Shown: positions 1-6,394 of the stretch, piece after piece | Position numbering within the stretch: the first letter of the stretch is position 1 | Layout: every line of letters begins with the position of its first letter | Assembly (NCBI GenBank): GCA_052147395.1 | Contig: JBKQKS010000037.1 | Location: forward strand, 1-6,956 | Source: Roseiarcus sp052147395 | GTDB lineage: Bacteria; Pseudomonadota; Alphaproteobacteria; Rhizobiales; Beijerinckiaceae | Direction of reading: 5' to 3' | DNA length: 6,956 nt | The notes under the pieces: model-generated | Seen by the model: only the letters and a program-made list of their open reading frames with translations | What the model was told of the DNA's origin: nothing | Database searches by the model: none | Translations under genes and position numbers: made by a program

Positions 1-109
1 AAGAGCCCCACAAATCAACAAAAAATCACCGATGACGCGGCACCACACTTTCGAGCCAGAACCCAGTCGTACCCAATGATATCAATGAGTTAAGCCGGGC
101 CGCACCCTT

Positions 110-150
110 CCAACTGTAGAAGATCAGTTTGACTGGTCTTTTACAGTTGG
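110..150 (+). repeat. 19-bp stem-loop with two G-U pairs
   Basis: The arms 110-128 and 132-150 pair along their whole length around a 3-nt loop (129-131). Written as plus-strand RNA, all 19 positions pair: 17 are Watson-Crick and two are G-U (119 with 141, and 124 with 136). On the minus strand those two become A-C mismatches, so an RNA hairpin made from the plus strand fits best. No T-run follows, so it is not an obvious intrinsic terminator. It could be a structured small RNA, a processing site, a recombination hairpin or an element end. No function is assigned. Confidence 0.7.
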
Positions 151-318
151 TCTTCCCAAGTATCTGATTTATCAAGTGTTTCAACTCGGGCGAGTCCATT
201 GTAGCGCCAAAGGGCAATTTCTCGCTAAGGTTATAGGAAATCGTAAGTCTCTTGAATCGCTTGTGGGATCTGGTTGTAGAACAGATCGTGAATTGGCACT
301 ACATCACGCAACCATAAA

Positions 319-346
319 TTGACCCATTAATAACATCAATTACTTA
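319..346 (+). promoter_or_regulatory. weak promoter-like pair ahead of the recombinase operon
   Basis: TTGACC (319-324) is one base from the consensus -35 box. A 16-nt AT-rich spacer and a poor -10 candidate, TACTTA (341-346), follow. It is the best sigma70-like arrangement I found upstream of the operon, but the -10 is weak and the distance to the first start codon is about 210 nt. Low confidence. Confidence 0.22.
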
Positions 347-446
347 CGAAGGCCCACCGTAGAAGACGAGTTTGGGCGAATAGTTGGCGCGGAAATGTGC
401 AAAAAAGACTGGCGTTCGCGTCAAAACAGAGCTTTCATGTAGTCGT

Positions 447-469
447 CCGCAGGCGTTGAAACGCTGCGG
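447..469. repeat. interrupted palindrome with 2-nt centre
   Basis: The arms CCGCA-g-GCGTT (447-457) and AACGC-TGCGG (460-469) are exact reverse complements over 10 bp, apart from one extra base (G452) in the left arm, and surround a central GA (458-459). It lies upstream of the DUF3489 protein; a GTG at 469 that could otherwise be its start falls on the last base of the palindrome. Such a site suits an operator bound by a dimer, or the core of a serine-recombinase site, since these enzymes cut with a 2-bp central overlap. Neither role is shown by sequence alone. Confidence 0.6.
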
Positions 470-478
470 TGAGCCCAA

Positions 479-507
479 AGCCCCTGGGATCGCGCCGATC
501 CGGGGCT
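479..507. repeat. leader stem-loop with 2-nt bulge
   Basis: AGCCCC (479-484) and GGATC (487-491) pair with GATCC (497-501) and GGGGCT (502-507), giving an 11-bp stem with a TG bulge and a 5-nt loop (492-496). With the preceding palindrome it forms a structured 60-nt stretch ahead of the operon. Presence of both hairpins here argues that this stretch is an untranslated leader and that the first gene starts later, at 565. No U-run follows on the plus strand, so a simple terminator is unlikely. Confidence 0.55.
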
Positions 508-551
508 CGCGTCAGTGACGGGGCTGGATTGCCCGGACCCGTCCAAGACGC

Positions 552-557
552 GAAGGG
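552..557 (+). promoter_or_regulatory. ribosome binding site deciding the DUF3489 start
   Basis: GAAGGG lies 7 nt before a TTG at 565. The competing GTG at 469 has no purine-rich sequence at the right distance and overlaps a palindrome. The site therefore favours TTG 565 as the start. Confidence 0.5.
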
Positions 558-564
558 TTCGACG

Positions 565-1326
565 TTGTCTATCAAACTCGGTGCTACGCACCTCGAGCTG
601 CTCGGCGCGGCATCGCGGCGCGAAGACCGCTGCCTGACGCCGCCCAAAGGCGCCAAGCTCGCTCAGGCCCGAAAATCCGCCGCCCGGCTCTTGGAGGCCG
701 GCTTGGTGAGGGAAGTGAAGGCGAAGAAGGGCGTCCCGGTGTGGAGGCGGGACGAAGAGGCGGGACGCGATTACGCGCTCGCATTGACCGCGGCGCGACT
801 GAAGGCGGTTACCGCCGCTGCCGGAGCGACCGACCAACTCGGCGCCGCGCAGTCGCCGGACGGCAAAGCGCCGGAGACGGCGACCGCGCCCGATGCGGAG
901 CCCGAGCTCGCAACCAACCACGCCGCCGTTTCCAGCCGCTTCCCCGAAGCTCCCCGCGGTGCGGTCTCGCCGCGCGCCGGGACCAAGGTCGCCGCGGTCA
1001 TCGCTTTGCTCGGTCGGGCCGAAGGAGCGACGATCGGCGAGCTCGTCGAAACCACCGGCCGGTTGCCGCACACGACGCGTGCCGCGCTGACGGGGTTGCG
1101 CAAGCGAGGATTCGCCCTGAGCGCTGATCGGACCGATCGAGCGCACGGCTCGATCTACCGGATTGCGGCCGCGGCGGAGTCGCGGCGCTCGAACGATCAG
1201 GCCGCCGTCGAGTCTTCGACTGTTACCGCCGGCGATAGGCACGCCGAGGCTGCGTCGGTTCCACGTGCGCAGCGCCGCCCGCCAACGCCCGCCGCCTCCC
1301 CTGCCGGCTCCTACGAGGCGCCGTGA
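565..1326 (+). CDS. DUF3489 domain-containing protein
   Basis: First gene of the recombinase operon; 253 residues from TTG 565, or 285 from GTG 469. TTG is preferred because of the GAAGGG ribosome site and because the family's conserved N-terminus begins just there (KLGATHLELLGAAS, residues 4-17). Two parts look folded. Residues 4-85 resemble a small winged-helix module, with the conserved stretch PVWRRDEEAG at 58-67 and a LTAARLKAV segment. Residues 138-202 match the DUF3489 signature: KVAAVIALLGRAEGATIGEL, then TTGRLPHTTRAALTGLRKRG and IYRI, in helix-turn-helix style. An Ala/Pro/Glu-rich linker (about 86-137) and a disordered-looking tail (203-253) separate and follow them. Biochemical function is unknown to me; DNA binding is inferred from the fold. 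The stop is followed after one base by the DUF2924 start, so the genes are probably co-translated. The start choice is uncertain; the family call is fairly sure. Confidence 0.85.
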   Translation: MSIKLGATHLELLGAASRREDRCLTPPKGAKLAQARKSAARLLEAGLVREVKAKKGVPVWRRDEEAGRDYALALTAARLKAVTAAAGATDQLGAAQSPDGKAPETATAPDAEPELATNHAAVSSRFPEAPRGAVSPRAGTKVAAVIALLGRAEGATIGELVETTGRLPHTTRAALTGLRKRGFALSADRTDRAHGSIYRIAAAAESRRSNDQAAVESSTVTAGDRHAEAASVPRAQRRPPTPAASPAGSYEAP

Positions 1327-1327
1327 G

Positions 1328-1936
1328 ATGGACGGTCGTAGACTCGAGGGCAACCCGGGCGGGCCGTCGGCTTCGTTCGAGCGCCCCATCGATGATCGCA
1401 AGGAATTGGGTAGGCTCGTTGCGAGCCTGCCGGGCCTCGACGGGCGACAGCCGCGGCTGTGCTGGCGCAATCATCTAGGCAGGACCGCTCCCGCCCACCT
1501 GCCGAGGTGGCTGCTGGCGCGCCTGCTCGCTTTCCGCCTTCAGACGCAAGCGTTCGGCGATGTCAGCGCTGCGACGCTGCGCAAAGTACGGCGCGGTGCA
1601 GAAGAAAGGGAATTCGATTCCGCAGGTCCGCCCTTCGTCAACCGGTCGCCCGCAACGCGCGAGGGAGTCGACCTCAGACCCGGTGCGATGCTGGCTCGCG
1701 AATGGCGCGGCAAGCTCGAACGGGTCACGGCGCTCGAAGAAGGCTTCGCCTGGAACGGCAAGACGTATGGCAGTCTGTCGCAGGTCGCCAAAGCGATTAC
1801 CGGCACGAGCTGGAACGGTCACCGTTTCTTCGGCCTGCGAACAGGTTCCCGGGCGGCGAGCCGAGCGAGGCCATCGGAAGCGCAGAATTCTGGGGGATCG
1901 CGTTCGCGGGACTCGCGATCGGAGGCCGCGCCGTGA
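1328..1936 (+). CDS. DUF2924 domain-containing protein
   Basis: Second gene of the operon, 202 residues. ATG 1328 sits one base after the upstream stop, with GAGG (1315-1318) 9 nt ahead. Family landmarks are in the expected order: an N-terminal helix with DRKELGRL (23-30), the WRNHLGRTAPAHLPRWLLAR segment (46-65) followed by AFRLQTQAFG, then PGAMLAREWRGKLERVTAL (118-136), and the signature GFAWNGKTYGSLSQVAKAIT (139-158) with SWNGHRFFGLR (161-171). The tail from 174 is Arg/Ser-rich and poorly conserved. The function is not established as far as I know; members recur beside serine recombinases. The WNGKTY...SLS..A..ITG..WNG...FG pattern resembles small DNA-binding modules of restriction and mobile-element proteins, which is an inference. 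The gene ends inside the recombinase start (GTGA, 1933-1936), indicating translational coupling. Confidence 0.9.
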   Translation: MDGRRLEGNPGGPSASFERPIDDRKELGRLVASLPGLDGRQPRLCWRNHLGRTAPAHLPRWLLARLLAFRLQTQAFGDVSAATLRKVRRGAEEREFDSAGPPFVNRSPATREGVDLRPGAMLAREWRGKLERVTALEEGFAWNGKTYGSLSQVAKAITGTSWNGHRFFGLRTGSRAASRARPSEAQNSGGSRSRDSRSEAAP

Positions 1937-3516
1937 AACCCGCAGACCACAAGGCGAGCTTCCGATGCGCGATCTACACCCGCGTGTCCTCGGACAGCGG
2001 TCTGGAGCAGGAGTTCAATTCGCTCGACAACCAGCGCGAGGCCTCCGAAGCTTATGTCAAGAGCCAGGCCCATGAAGGCTGGACGCTGATCCACGATCGT
2101 TTCGACGATGGCGGGTTCTCCGGCGGCTCGATGGAGCGGCCGGCGTTACAGAAACTCATCGGAGCCGTCCGGCTGGGACGGATCGACATCGTCGTCGTCT
2201 ACAAGGTCGATCGCCTCACCCGCTCGCTCGCCGACTTCGCCAAGCTGGTCGAACTGTTCGACGAGCACGACGTGTCGTTCGTCTCGGTGACGCAGGCGTT
2301 CAACACCACGACTAGCATGGGCAGGTTGACCCTCAACGTGCTGCTCTCCTTTGCCCAGTTCGAGCGCGAGGTTACGGGAGAACGCATCCGCGACAAGATC
2401 GCCGCGTCGAAAAAGAAGGGCATTTGGATGGGCGGCGTCGTCTCGCTCGGGTTCCGGGTCGAGAACCGGGCGCTGCATGTCGTGGAGGACCACGCGGAGT
2501 TCGTGCGCGCGATCTTTCGCCGCTACATAGAGGTCGGGTCGTTGGTTCGGCTCAAGGCCGAGCTCGATAACGAAAACGTTCGCTTGCCCATCCGCATCGA
2601 CAGCGCGGGCAGAAAGACCGGGGGCGGCCTCATCAGCAGCGGGCATCTCCGCAATATCCTGTCGAACCCGATCTACGTCGGCCGGCTCGGCCATAAGGGT
2701 CATGTCTACGAGGGCCAGCAGGCAGCAATCGTCGATCGAGAGACTTGGGATCGAGTGCAGACACTGCTCGCGGCCCATGCACAGCCCAGGCTAAATCCGC
2801 CACGCTCCTCGGGAGCCTTGCTCGTTGGAAAACTCTACGACGATCGGGGCAACCGCATGAGCCCGAGCGAGGCCGCCAGGGGATCCAGGCGCTCGCGGTA
2901 CTACATTTCACAAGCGATCCTACAGGGGCGAAAGCGAGACGCCGGCTCGGTGGCCCGCGTTTCCGCGCCCCAGATCGAAGCCAAGGTTCTGGAAACGGTC
3001 CGGAACTCGATGGGCGACCGCGACGTTCCCGAAGAGACCCTCCGCGAAAAGCTCGATCAGATCACGATCGGTCCGGCTGGGCTGAATATACGTTGGAGCG
3101 ATGCGCTGGCGGAGGACGGATCGACCCGCGTCATCAGCGTTCCCTGGTCGCCGACGCGGACCCGGAGGCGGCGGGAGATTTTGCAAGGCGAGGTTCAACG
3201 GGCATCCAACCTTCGCCCAATGCGCATGGAGGCTCGGCGCGGGTTCTTCGCCGCCTACGGCAAAGCGCGTTGTTGGACCGATCGTCTCGCCGCCGACGCC
3301 ACTGTCTCGGTCGCCACGATCGCGGCTGAAGAGCGCCGCACCGAACGGTCGATCCGTCAGACGCTGTCGCTCGCGTTTCTGGATCCGGCCCTCGTCGAGG
3401 CGGCGATAGCAGGGAAACTGCAGCGCGGCTTCGGGCTGAAACGGCTGATGGAGCTGCCGCCCGCTTGGCCGGAGCAATGGGCCGTCCTCGGACTTCAGGC
3501 TCCTGCTCGCAACTGA
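1933..3516 (+). CDS. large serine recombinase (resolvase/invertase superfamily)
   Basis: 527 residues from GTG 1933, which overlaps the DUF2924 stop as GTGA; GGAG lies 8 nt upstream. It should cut and rejoin DNA through a phosphoserine intermediate. The resolvase catalytic domain spans about 11-160: IYTRVSS with predicted nucleophile Ser19, DNQREA (33-38), then VVVYKVDRLTRSLADF (87-102) with active-site-type Arg94 and Arg97, and FEREVTGERIRDKIAASKKK at the start of the linking helix. The recombinase domain follows (about 168-290), with a NILSNPIYVGRLGHKG motif (241-256). A region corresponding to the zinc ribbon is present (295-345) but has no cysteines; the whole protein has only Cys12 and Cys447. 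The C-terminal part ends with an ERSIRQTLSLAFLDPALVEA segment and GFGLKRLMELPPAWPEQW, typical of this alphaproteobacterial subgroup. It may serve as integrase of an element that includes its two partners. The frame is intact and probably functional. Confidence 0.96.
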   Translation: MKPADHKASFRCAIYTRVSSDSGLEQEFNSLDNQREASEAYVKSQAHEGWTLIHDRFDDGGFSGGSMERPALQKLIGAVRLGRIDIVVVYKVDRLTRSLADFAKLVELFDEHDVSFVSVTQAFNTTTSMGRLTLNVLLSFAQFEREVTGERIRDKIAASKKKGIWMGGVVSLGFRVENRALHVVEDHAEFVRAIFRRYIEVGSLVRLKAELDNENVRLPIRIDSAGRKTGGGLISSGHLRNILSNPIYVGRLGHKGHVYEGQQAAIVDRETWDRVQTLLAAHAQPRLNPPRSSGALLVGKLYDDRGNRMSPSEAARGSRRSRYYISQAILQGRKRDAGSVARVSAPQIEAKVLETVRNSMGDRDVPEETLREKLDQITIGPAGLNIRWSDALAEDGSTRVISVPWSPTRTRRRREILQGEVQRASNLRPMRMEARRGFFAAYGKARCWTDRLAADATVSVATIAAEERRTERSIRQTLSLAFLDPALVEAAIAGKLQRGFGLKRLMELPPAWPEQWAVLGLQAPARN

Positions 3517-3766
3517 CGGCGCCCCAAGTCACAAACCGGTTGGCATTGGCGCGCATCGACGCAACCCGAGCCCTTGGTTCTCCTCACTCCAACCCTCGCG
3601 CCCGGAAACGGAATTTGGCGGGCAGAGACTCACCGCCGAAACAGGCGCCAAAGCGCGCAATTCGCCGCCCCGCGGCGCACGCAGACGCCGAACGAGCTGG
3701 CCAAACTACAGATATGTCGAGAAAAACTTCCGTCGGGGGAAAACAGGGTTGCTACTCTGGGCTTCC
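3517..3766. other. gap between the recombinase and the tRNA 3' end
   Basis: No gene is supported here. Open frames that cross into the tRNA are antisense or read-through translations of the tRNA. An 8-nt palindrome AACCGGTT lies at 3534-3541. If the recombinase module integrated beside the tRNA, an attachment junction would be expected in or near this gap, but I found no convincing copy of it on the left flank of the window. Confidence 0.5.
3722..3742 (-). terminator. possible weak terminator of tRNA-Ala
   Basis: Read on the minus strand, TTCC (3741-3738) and GGAA (3731-3728) form a 4-bp stem, extended by one G-U pair (3727 with 3742), followed by five T (3726-3722). It lies about 25 nt past the tRNA CCA end. 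The stem is short, so the call is tentative. Confidence 0.3.
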
Positions 3767-3842
<76 letters not shown>

Positions 3843-3852
3843 GGCGCCCGGC

Positions 3853-3881
3853 TCTTTACGTTCCGGCCTCGCGCCTGTCAA
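3853..3881 (-). promoter_or_regulatory. sigma70-type promoter of tRNA-Ala
   Basis: On the minus strand a perfect -35 box TTGACA (3881-3876) is followed by a 17-nt spacer and TAAAGA (3858-3853) as -10, ending 10 nt before the mature tRNA 5' end at 3842. The interval between -10 and the tRNA is GC-rich (GCCGGGCGCC), the kind of discriminator associated with growth-rate and stringent control of stable RNA genes. Confidence 0.8.
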
Positions 3882-3936
3882 CGACGTAAGAACACGCAAG
3901 CTGAGGTCGCCGAGCCCTCACACTAAAGGAGCGTTC

Positions 3937-4227
3937 ATGCGCGCGGTTCTGGATATCGTCTTTCTCGTGCTAGACCTCTATAAGTGGGTGATCATCGCTG
4001 CGGCGGTGATGTCGTGGCTCATCGCCTTCAATGTGGTCAACATCCGCAATGATGTGGTGCGATCGATCTGGAGCACGCTGATGGGCCTCACAGAGCCGCT
4101 GCTGGCGCCGATTCGCCGCTTCCTGCCGAGCACCGGCGGGATCGACATTTCCCCGGTGGTGCTGTTCCTGCTCATCCTGCTCATCGAACGCCTCATCGGC
4201 CTCTATATCTACCCCTACGTGTTCTGA
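3937..4227 (+). CDS. yggT: YggT family membrane protein
   Basis: A 96-residue inner-membrane protein with two hydrophobic segments, about 4-30 and 71-95. Between them is the family signature: LTEPLLAPIRRFLPSTGG (51-68), then IDISPVVLFLLILLIERL (69-86). The cytoplasmic or periplasmic side of the loop is not decidable here. YggT proteins are widespread in bacteria; roles in membrane or osmotic homeostasis and, in organisms with chloroplast relatives, cytochrome assembly or division have been discussed, but the molecular activity is not clear. The start is well supported by AGGAG (3927-3931) 5 nt ahead of the ATG. The mesaconyl-CoA hydratase begins 3 nt after the stop, implying a shared transcript. 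The gene is divergent from the tRNA. Length is normal and nothing looks broken. Confidence 0.95.
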   Translation: MRAVLDIVFLVLDLYKWVIIAAAVMSWLIAFNVVNIRNDVVRSIWSTLMGLTEPLLAPIRRFLPSTGGIDISPVVLFLLILLIERLIGLYIYPYVF

Positions 4228-4230
4228 CCC

Positions 4231-5289
4231 ATGTCCAAACCCTCCAAAACCGCCTCTGGCAACTTCTTCGAAGATTTCCGCGTCGGGCAAAAGCTCGTCC
4301 ACGCGACGCCGCGCACGCTCGACGCCGGCGACGCCTCGCTCTATTCGGCGCTGTTCGGCGCCCGATTCGCCGTGCAGAGCGCCGAGACCTTCGCCACCGC
4401 GATCGGCTACCCCCGGGCGCCGATCGACGACCTGCTGGCGTTCCACGTCGTGTTCGGCAAGAGCGTGCCCGACATCTCGCTCAACGCGGTGGCCAATCTC
4501 GGCTACGCCGACGGCCGCTTCCTGACCGCCGTCTATCCCGGCGACACGCTGACGGCGAGTTCCGAGGTGATCGGCCTCAAGGAGAATTCCAACAAGCAGA
4601 GCGGCGTCGTCTATGTGCGGACCCGGGGGGTCAATCAGCGCGGCGAGACGGCCATCGAGTACGTGCGCTGGGTGATGGTGAGGAAGCGCGATTTTTCCGC
4701 GCCGGCGCCCGAGGCGGTCGTTCCCAAACTGCCTTCGGCTGTCGGCCCGGAGGCGCTCGGCGCCGCTTGTCCAAAGATCGACGTCGGGTCTTACGATTTC
4801 GTCCTCGCCGGCTCGCCCTACCGCTGGGGCGACTACGAGAAGGGCGAAAAAATCGACCATGCCGACGGCATGACGGTCGAAGAGGCCGAGCACATGATCG
4901 CGACGCGCCTCTACCAGAACACCGCCAAGGTGCATTTCAATCAGCACAGCGAGGGCCAGGGCCGCTTCGGCCGGCGGCTCATCTACGGCGGCCACGTCAT
5001 TTCGCTCGCCCGCGCGCTGAGCTTCAATGGCCTCGGCAATGCGTTCCACGTCGCCGCGATCAACGCCGGCCGCCACGTCGCGCCGCTGTTCGCCGGCGAC
5101 ACGGTGTACGCCTGGAGCGAGATCCTCGACAGCGCGGCGCTCCCGGGCCGCGACGACGTCGGGGCGCTGAGAGTGAGGCTCGTCGCAACCAAAAACCAGC
5201 CGTGCGTAAAATTCCCCTATCGCGAGGGTGAGGCCTACGACGCGAGCGTCGTGCTCGACTTCGACATCTGGACGCTGCTGCCGCGTTGA
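4231..5289 (+). CDS. mch: mesaconyl-CoA hydratase (beta-methylmalyl-CoA dehydratase)
   Basis: A 352-residue MaoC-type double hotdog enzyme that interconverts mesaconyl-C1-CoA and beta-methylmalyl-CoA in the ethylmalonyl-CoA pathway, which regenerates glyoxylate when no isocitrate lyase is used. It is called mch in Rhodobacter and meaC in Methylobacterium; do not confuse it with methenyl-H4MPT cyclohydrolase, also named mch. The N-terminus GNFFEDFRVGQKLVHATPRT (10-29) and the stretch LLAFHVVFGKSVPDISLNAV (68-87) are as I remember for Rhodobacter Mch. The second domain carries RLYQNTAKVHFNQH (226-239), with Asn230 and His235 as likely catalytic positions by analogy to hydratase-2 enzymes, then YGGHVISLARALSFNG (252-267). 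The two halves echo each other: VYPGDTLTASSEVI (101-114) and FAGDTVYAWSEIL (288-299 region). No ribosome site is visible, and the start is 3 nt after the yggT stop, so translation is probably coupled. The frame is complete. Confidence 0.93.
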   Translation: MSKPSKTASGNFFEDFRVGQKLVHATPRTLDAGDASLYSALFGARFAVQSAETFATAIGYPRAPIDDLLAFHVVFGKSVPDISLNAVANLGYADGRFLTAVYPGDTLTASSEVIGLKENSNKQSGVVYVRTRGVNQRGETAIEYVRWVMVRKRDFSAPAPEAVVPKLPSAVGPEALGAACPKIDVGSYDFVLAGSPYRWGDYEKGEKIDHADGMTVEEAEHMIATRLYQNTAKVHFNQHSEGQGRFGRRLIYGGHVISLARALSFNGLGNAFHVAAINAGRHVAPLFAGDTVYAWSEILDSAALPGRDDVGALRVRLVATKNQPCVKFPYREGEAYDASVVLDFDIWTLLPR

Positions 5290-5321
5290 CATTGCGAGAT
5301 TGAGCGTATTCAGCGCCGCCC

Positions 5322-5352
5322 CCGGGAAGCCACGCCGTGGCCACGTTCCCGG
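5322..5352 (+). terminator. stem-loop after mesaconyl-CoA hydratase
   Basis: CCGGGAA (5322-5328) pairs with TTCCCGG (5346-5352), and the interior holds a further palindrome, CGTGGCCACG (5336-5345). The structure starts 33 nt after the stop codon. No T-run follows, so it may stabilise the transcript end or act with Rho rather than being a standard intrinsic terminator. Confidence 0.4.
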
Positions 5353-5416
5353 CTAGCCGACGGCGCCCTCATCCCCTATCGCCGGGACGGGCGAGGTATG
5401 GAGAGCCGAAGATTCG

Positions 5417-6187
5417 ATGCGGCGTATCGTTTACGGGATTGCGGCGGCGGGTCTGCTGGCGGTAGCGCTGGGGGTGACGACGCTTGCCGCGGCAAGCGAT
5501 CGCGGCGCGTTGTGGGGCGTGGTGCGCGCCTGCCTGGCGACTCATGCGCTGACCGGCGCCGCCTTTCCCTGCCTCGATGTCGATGTGCGCGACGGCGCGG
5601 ATCGCGGCTTCGTCGTGTTACGGCCGCCGGTCGGCGCCCCCGACACGGTTCTGGTCCCGACCCGCAGGGTGGTCGGCGTCGAGGACCCGTGGGTCGTCGA
5701 CCCTGACGCGCCCAATTACTTCGCGCAAGCCTGGCGCGCGCGCAGCTTCGTCGCTGCGCTCAGCGCCGGTGACGGGCGCGAGCGGGATGCGGCGGTTGCG
5801 GTCAATTCCGAGCCGTTGCGCAGCCAGGACCAATTGCACATCCACATCGGCTGCCTCGACCCGGAAGTCGGCAAGGCGCTCGCGCCGTTCATCGCTGCGG
5901 CGCGCGTCGGCGAATGGAAGCGCGCCGCGCCGCCGGAATTCGGCGGCGAATTGTGGATCTTGCGAACGGGCAGGTCGAGCCTCGACGGCGTCGACCCGTT
6001 TCGTCTCGTCGGCGAGGGGCCGGCGGCGACGGCTCGCGAGCGGGCGCGAACGTCGATAGCGGTGACGAAGCCTTGGATCGGCGGCCGGCGAGAGTTCGTC
6101 GTGCTCGCCTCGCGCAACGGCGGCGTCCGCGCCGAGACCGTCGTCGACCTCGCCTGCGCCGCCGCAAAGGCGTCGGCGATCCGCTAG
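5417..6187 (+). CDS. cdh: CDP-diacylglycerol diphosphatase
   Basis: A 256-residue membrane-anchored phospholipid enzyme predicted to hydrolyse CDP-diacylglycerol to CMP and phosphatidic acid. Residues 3-27 form one hydrophobic N-terminal anchor or uncleaved signal. The rest matches the Cdh family: GFVVLRPP (64-71), VLVPTRRVVGVEDPWV (78-93), PNYFAQAWRARSFV (99-112), and the catalytic-type segment AVNSEPLRSQDQLHIHIGCL (128-147) with the histidine pair His141/His143, as in HIT-like hydrolases. Further on are DPFRLV (193-198) and the C-terminal REFVVLASR (225-233). Length is close to the E. coli enzyme (about 251). Cysteines at 39, 52, 146 and 247 could form disulfides outside the cytoplasm. No strong ribosome site precedes ATG 5417. 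The gene sits 127 nt after mesaconyl-CoA hydratase and may be transcribed on its own. Confidence 0.93.
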   Translation: MRRIVYGIAAAGLLAVALGVTTLAAASDRGALWGVVRACLATHALTGAAFPCLDVDVRDGADRGFVVLRPPVGAPDTVLVPTRRVVGVEDPWVVDPDAPNYFAQAWRARSFVAALSAGDGRERDAAVAVNSEPLRSQDQLHIHIGCLDPEVGKALAPFIAAARVGEWKRAAPPEFGGELWILRTGRSSLDGVDPFRLVGEGPAATARERARTSIAVTKPWIGGRREFVVLASRNGGVRAETVVDLACAAAKASAIR

Positions 6188-6293
6188 GGGTCGAAACCCA
6201 ACGCTCGGCGCCCGTGGGGGAACGTCACGATAGGGCGGAGAGGAGACGATCAGGATAGGGGTTTCGACACGCGCCCCTCGATCGCCGGCGGGC

Positions 6294-6349
6294 GGTCATT
6301 TTTGTCCACGGTTTTTGAAATATCAAAGCGTTAGCTGGTCGTTTTTGTC
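6294..6349. repeat. pair of 13-bp direct repeats flanking a palindrome
   Basis: GGTCATTTTTGTC (6294-6306) and GGTCGTTTTTGTC (6337-6349) differ at one base and lie 43 nt apart, about four helical turns. Midway is the interrupted palindrome TTTGA-AATA-TCAAA (6314-6327). The arrangement could be a set of transposase sites, as in the multiple terminal repeats of IS21-type elements, or operator sites. There is no istA or istB gene in the window. Confidence 0.6.
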
Positions 6350-6394
6350 ACCCCCCCTGTCAGGCCACGTCGGCGAATGTGGCTTCGGCTCCTA

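Larger units (their letters stand above)
1..446. other. AT-rich left flank without a convincing gene
   Basis: This stretch is clearly richer in A and T than the operon that follows. Stop codons are frequent in most frames. The only open frame of note is a 63-codon minus-strand frame (26-217) that runs straight through a long hairpin and has no good ribosome binding site, so I do not call it. The stretch holds the 110-150 stem-loop, a weak promoter-like pair (TTGACC at 319-324 and TACTTA at 341-346, 16-nt spacer) facing the downstream operon, and otherwise nothing I recognise. It may be the interior or the edge of a mobile element. Confidence 0.5.

Noticed and set aside
26..217. 63-codon minus-strand open frame in the left flank
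   Set aside because: It runs through both arms of the 110-150 hairpin, has no clear ribosome site and no recognisable motif.
421..1470. 349-codon minus-strand open frame opposite the DUF3489 gene
   Set aside because: It is Arg/Gly-rich and low in complexity, as expected of the antisense of GC-rich coding sequence; the plus strand has clear family motifs.
1459..1932. Possible 158-residue N-terminal extension of the recombinase
   Set aside because: The open frame overlaps DUF2924 in another frame, is Arg-rich and unlike any recombinase, while GTG 1933 gives the normal N-terminus and a GTGA overlap.
302..3567. Similar short segments near 302-313 and 3554-3566 as an attachment-site pair
   Set aside because: They match over about 12 bases with one indel and no further extension, which is within chance.
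3970..5292. 440-codon minus-strand open frame
   Set aside because: It is a shadow of yggT and mesaconyl-CoA hydratase, both of which have conserved motifs in the plus frames.
6190..6268. 10-bp inverted repeat GTCGAAACCC / GGGTTTCGAC around the cdh end
   Set aside because: With a 59-nt separation, a match of this length is expected about once by chance in a window of this size, so it is not treated as functional.
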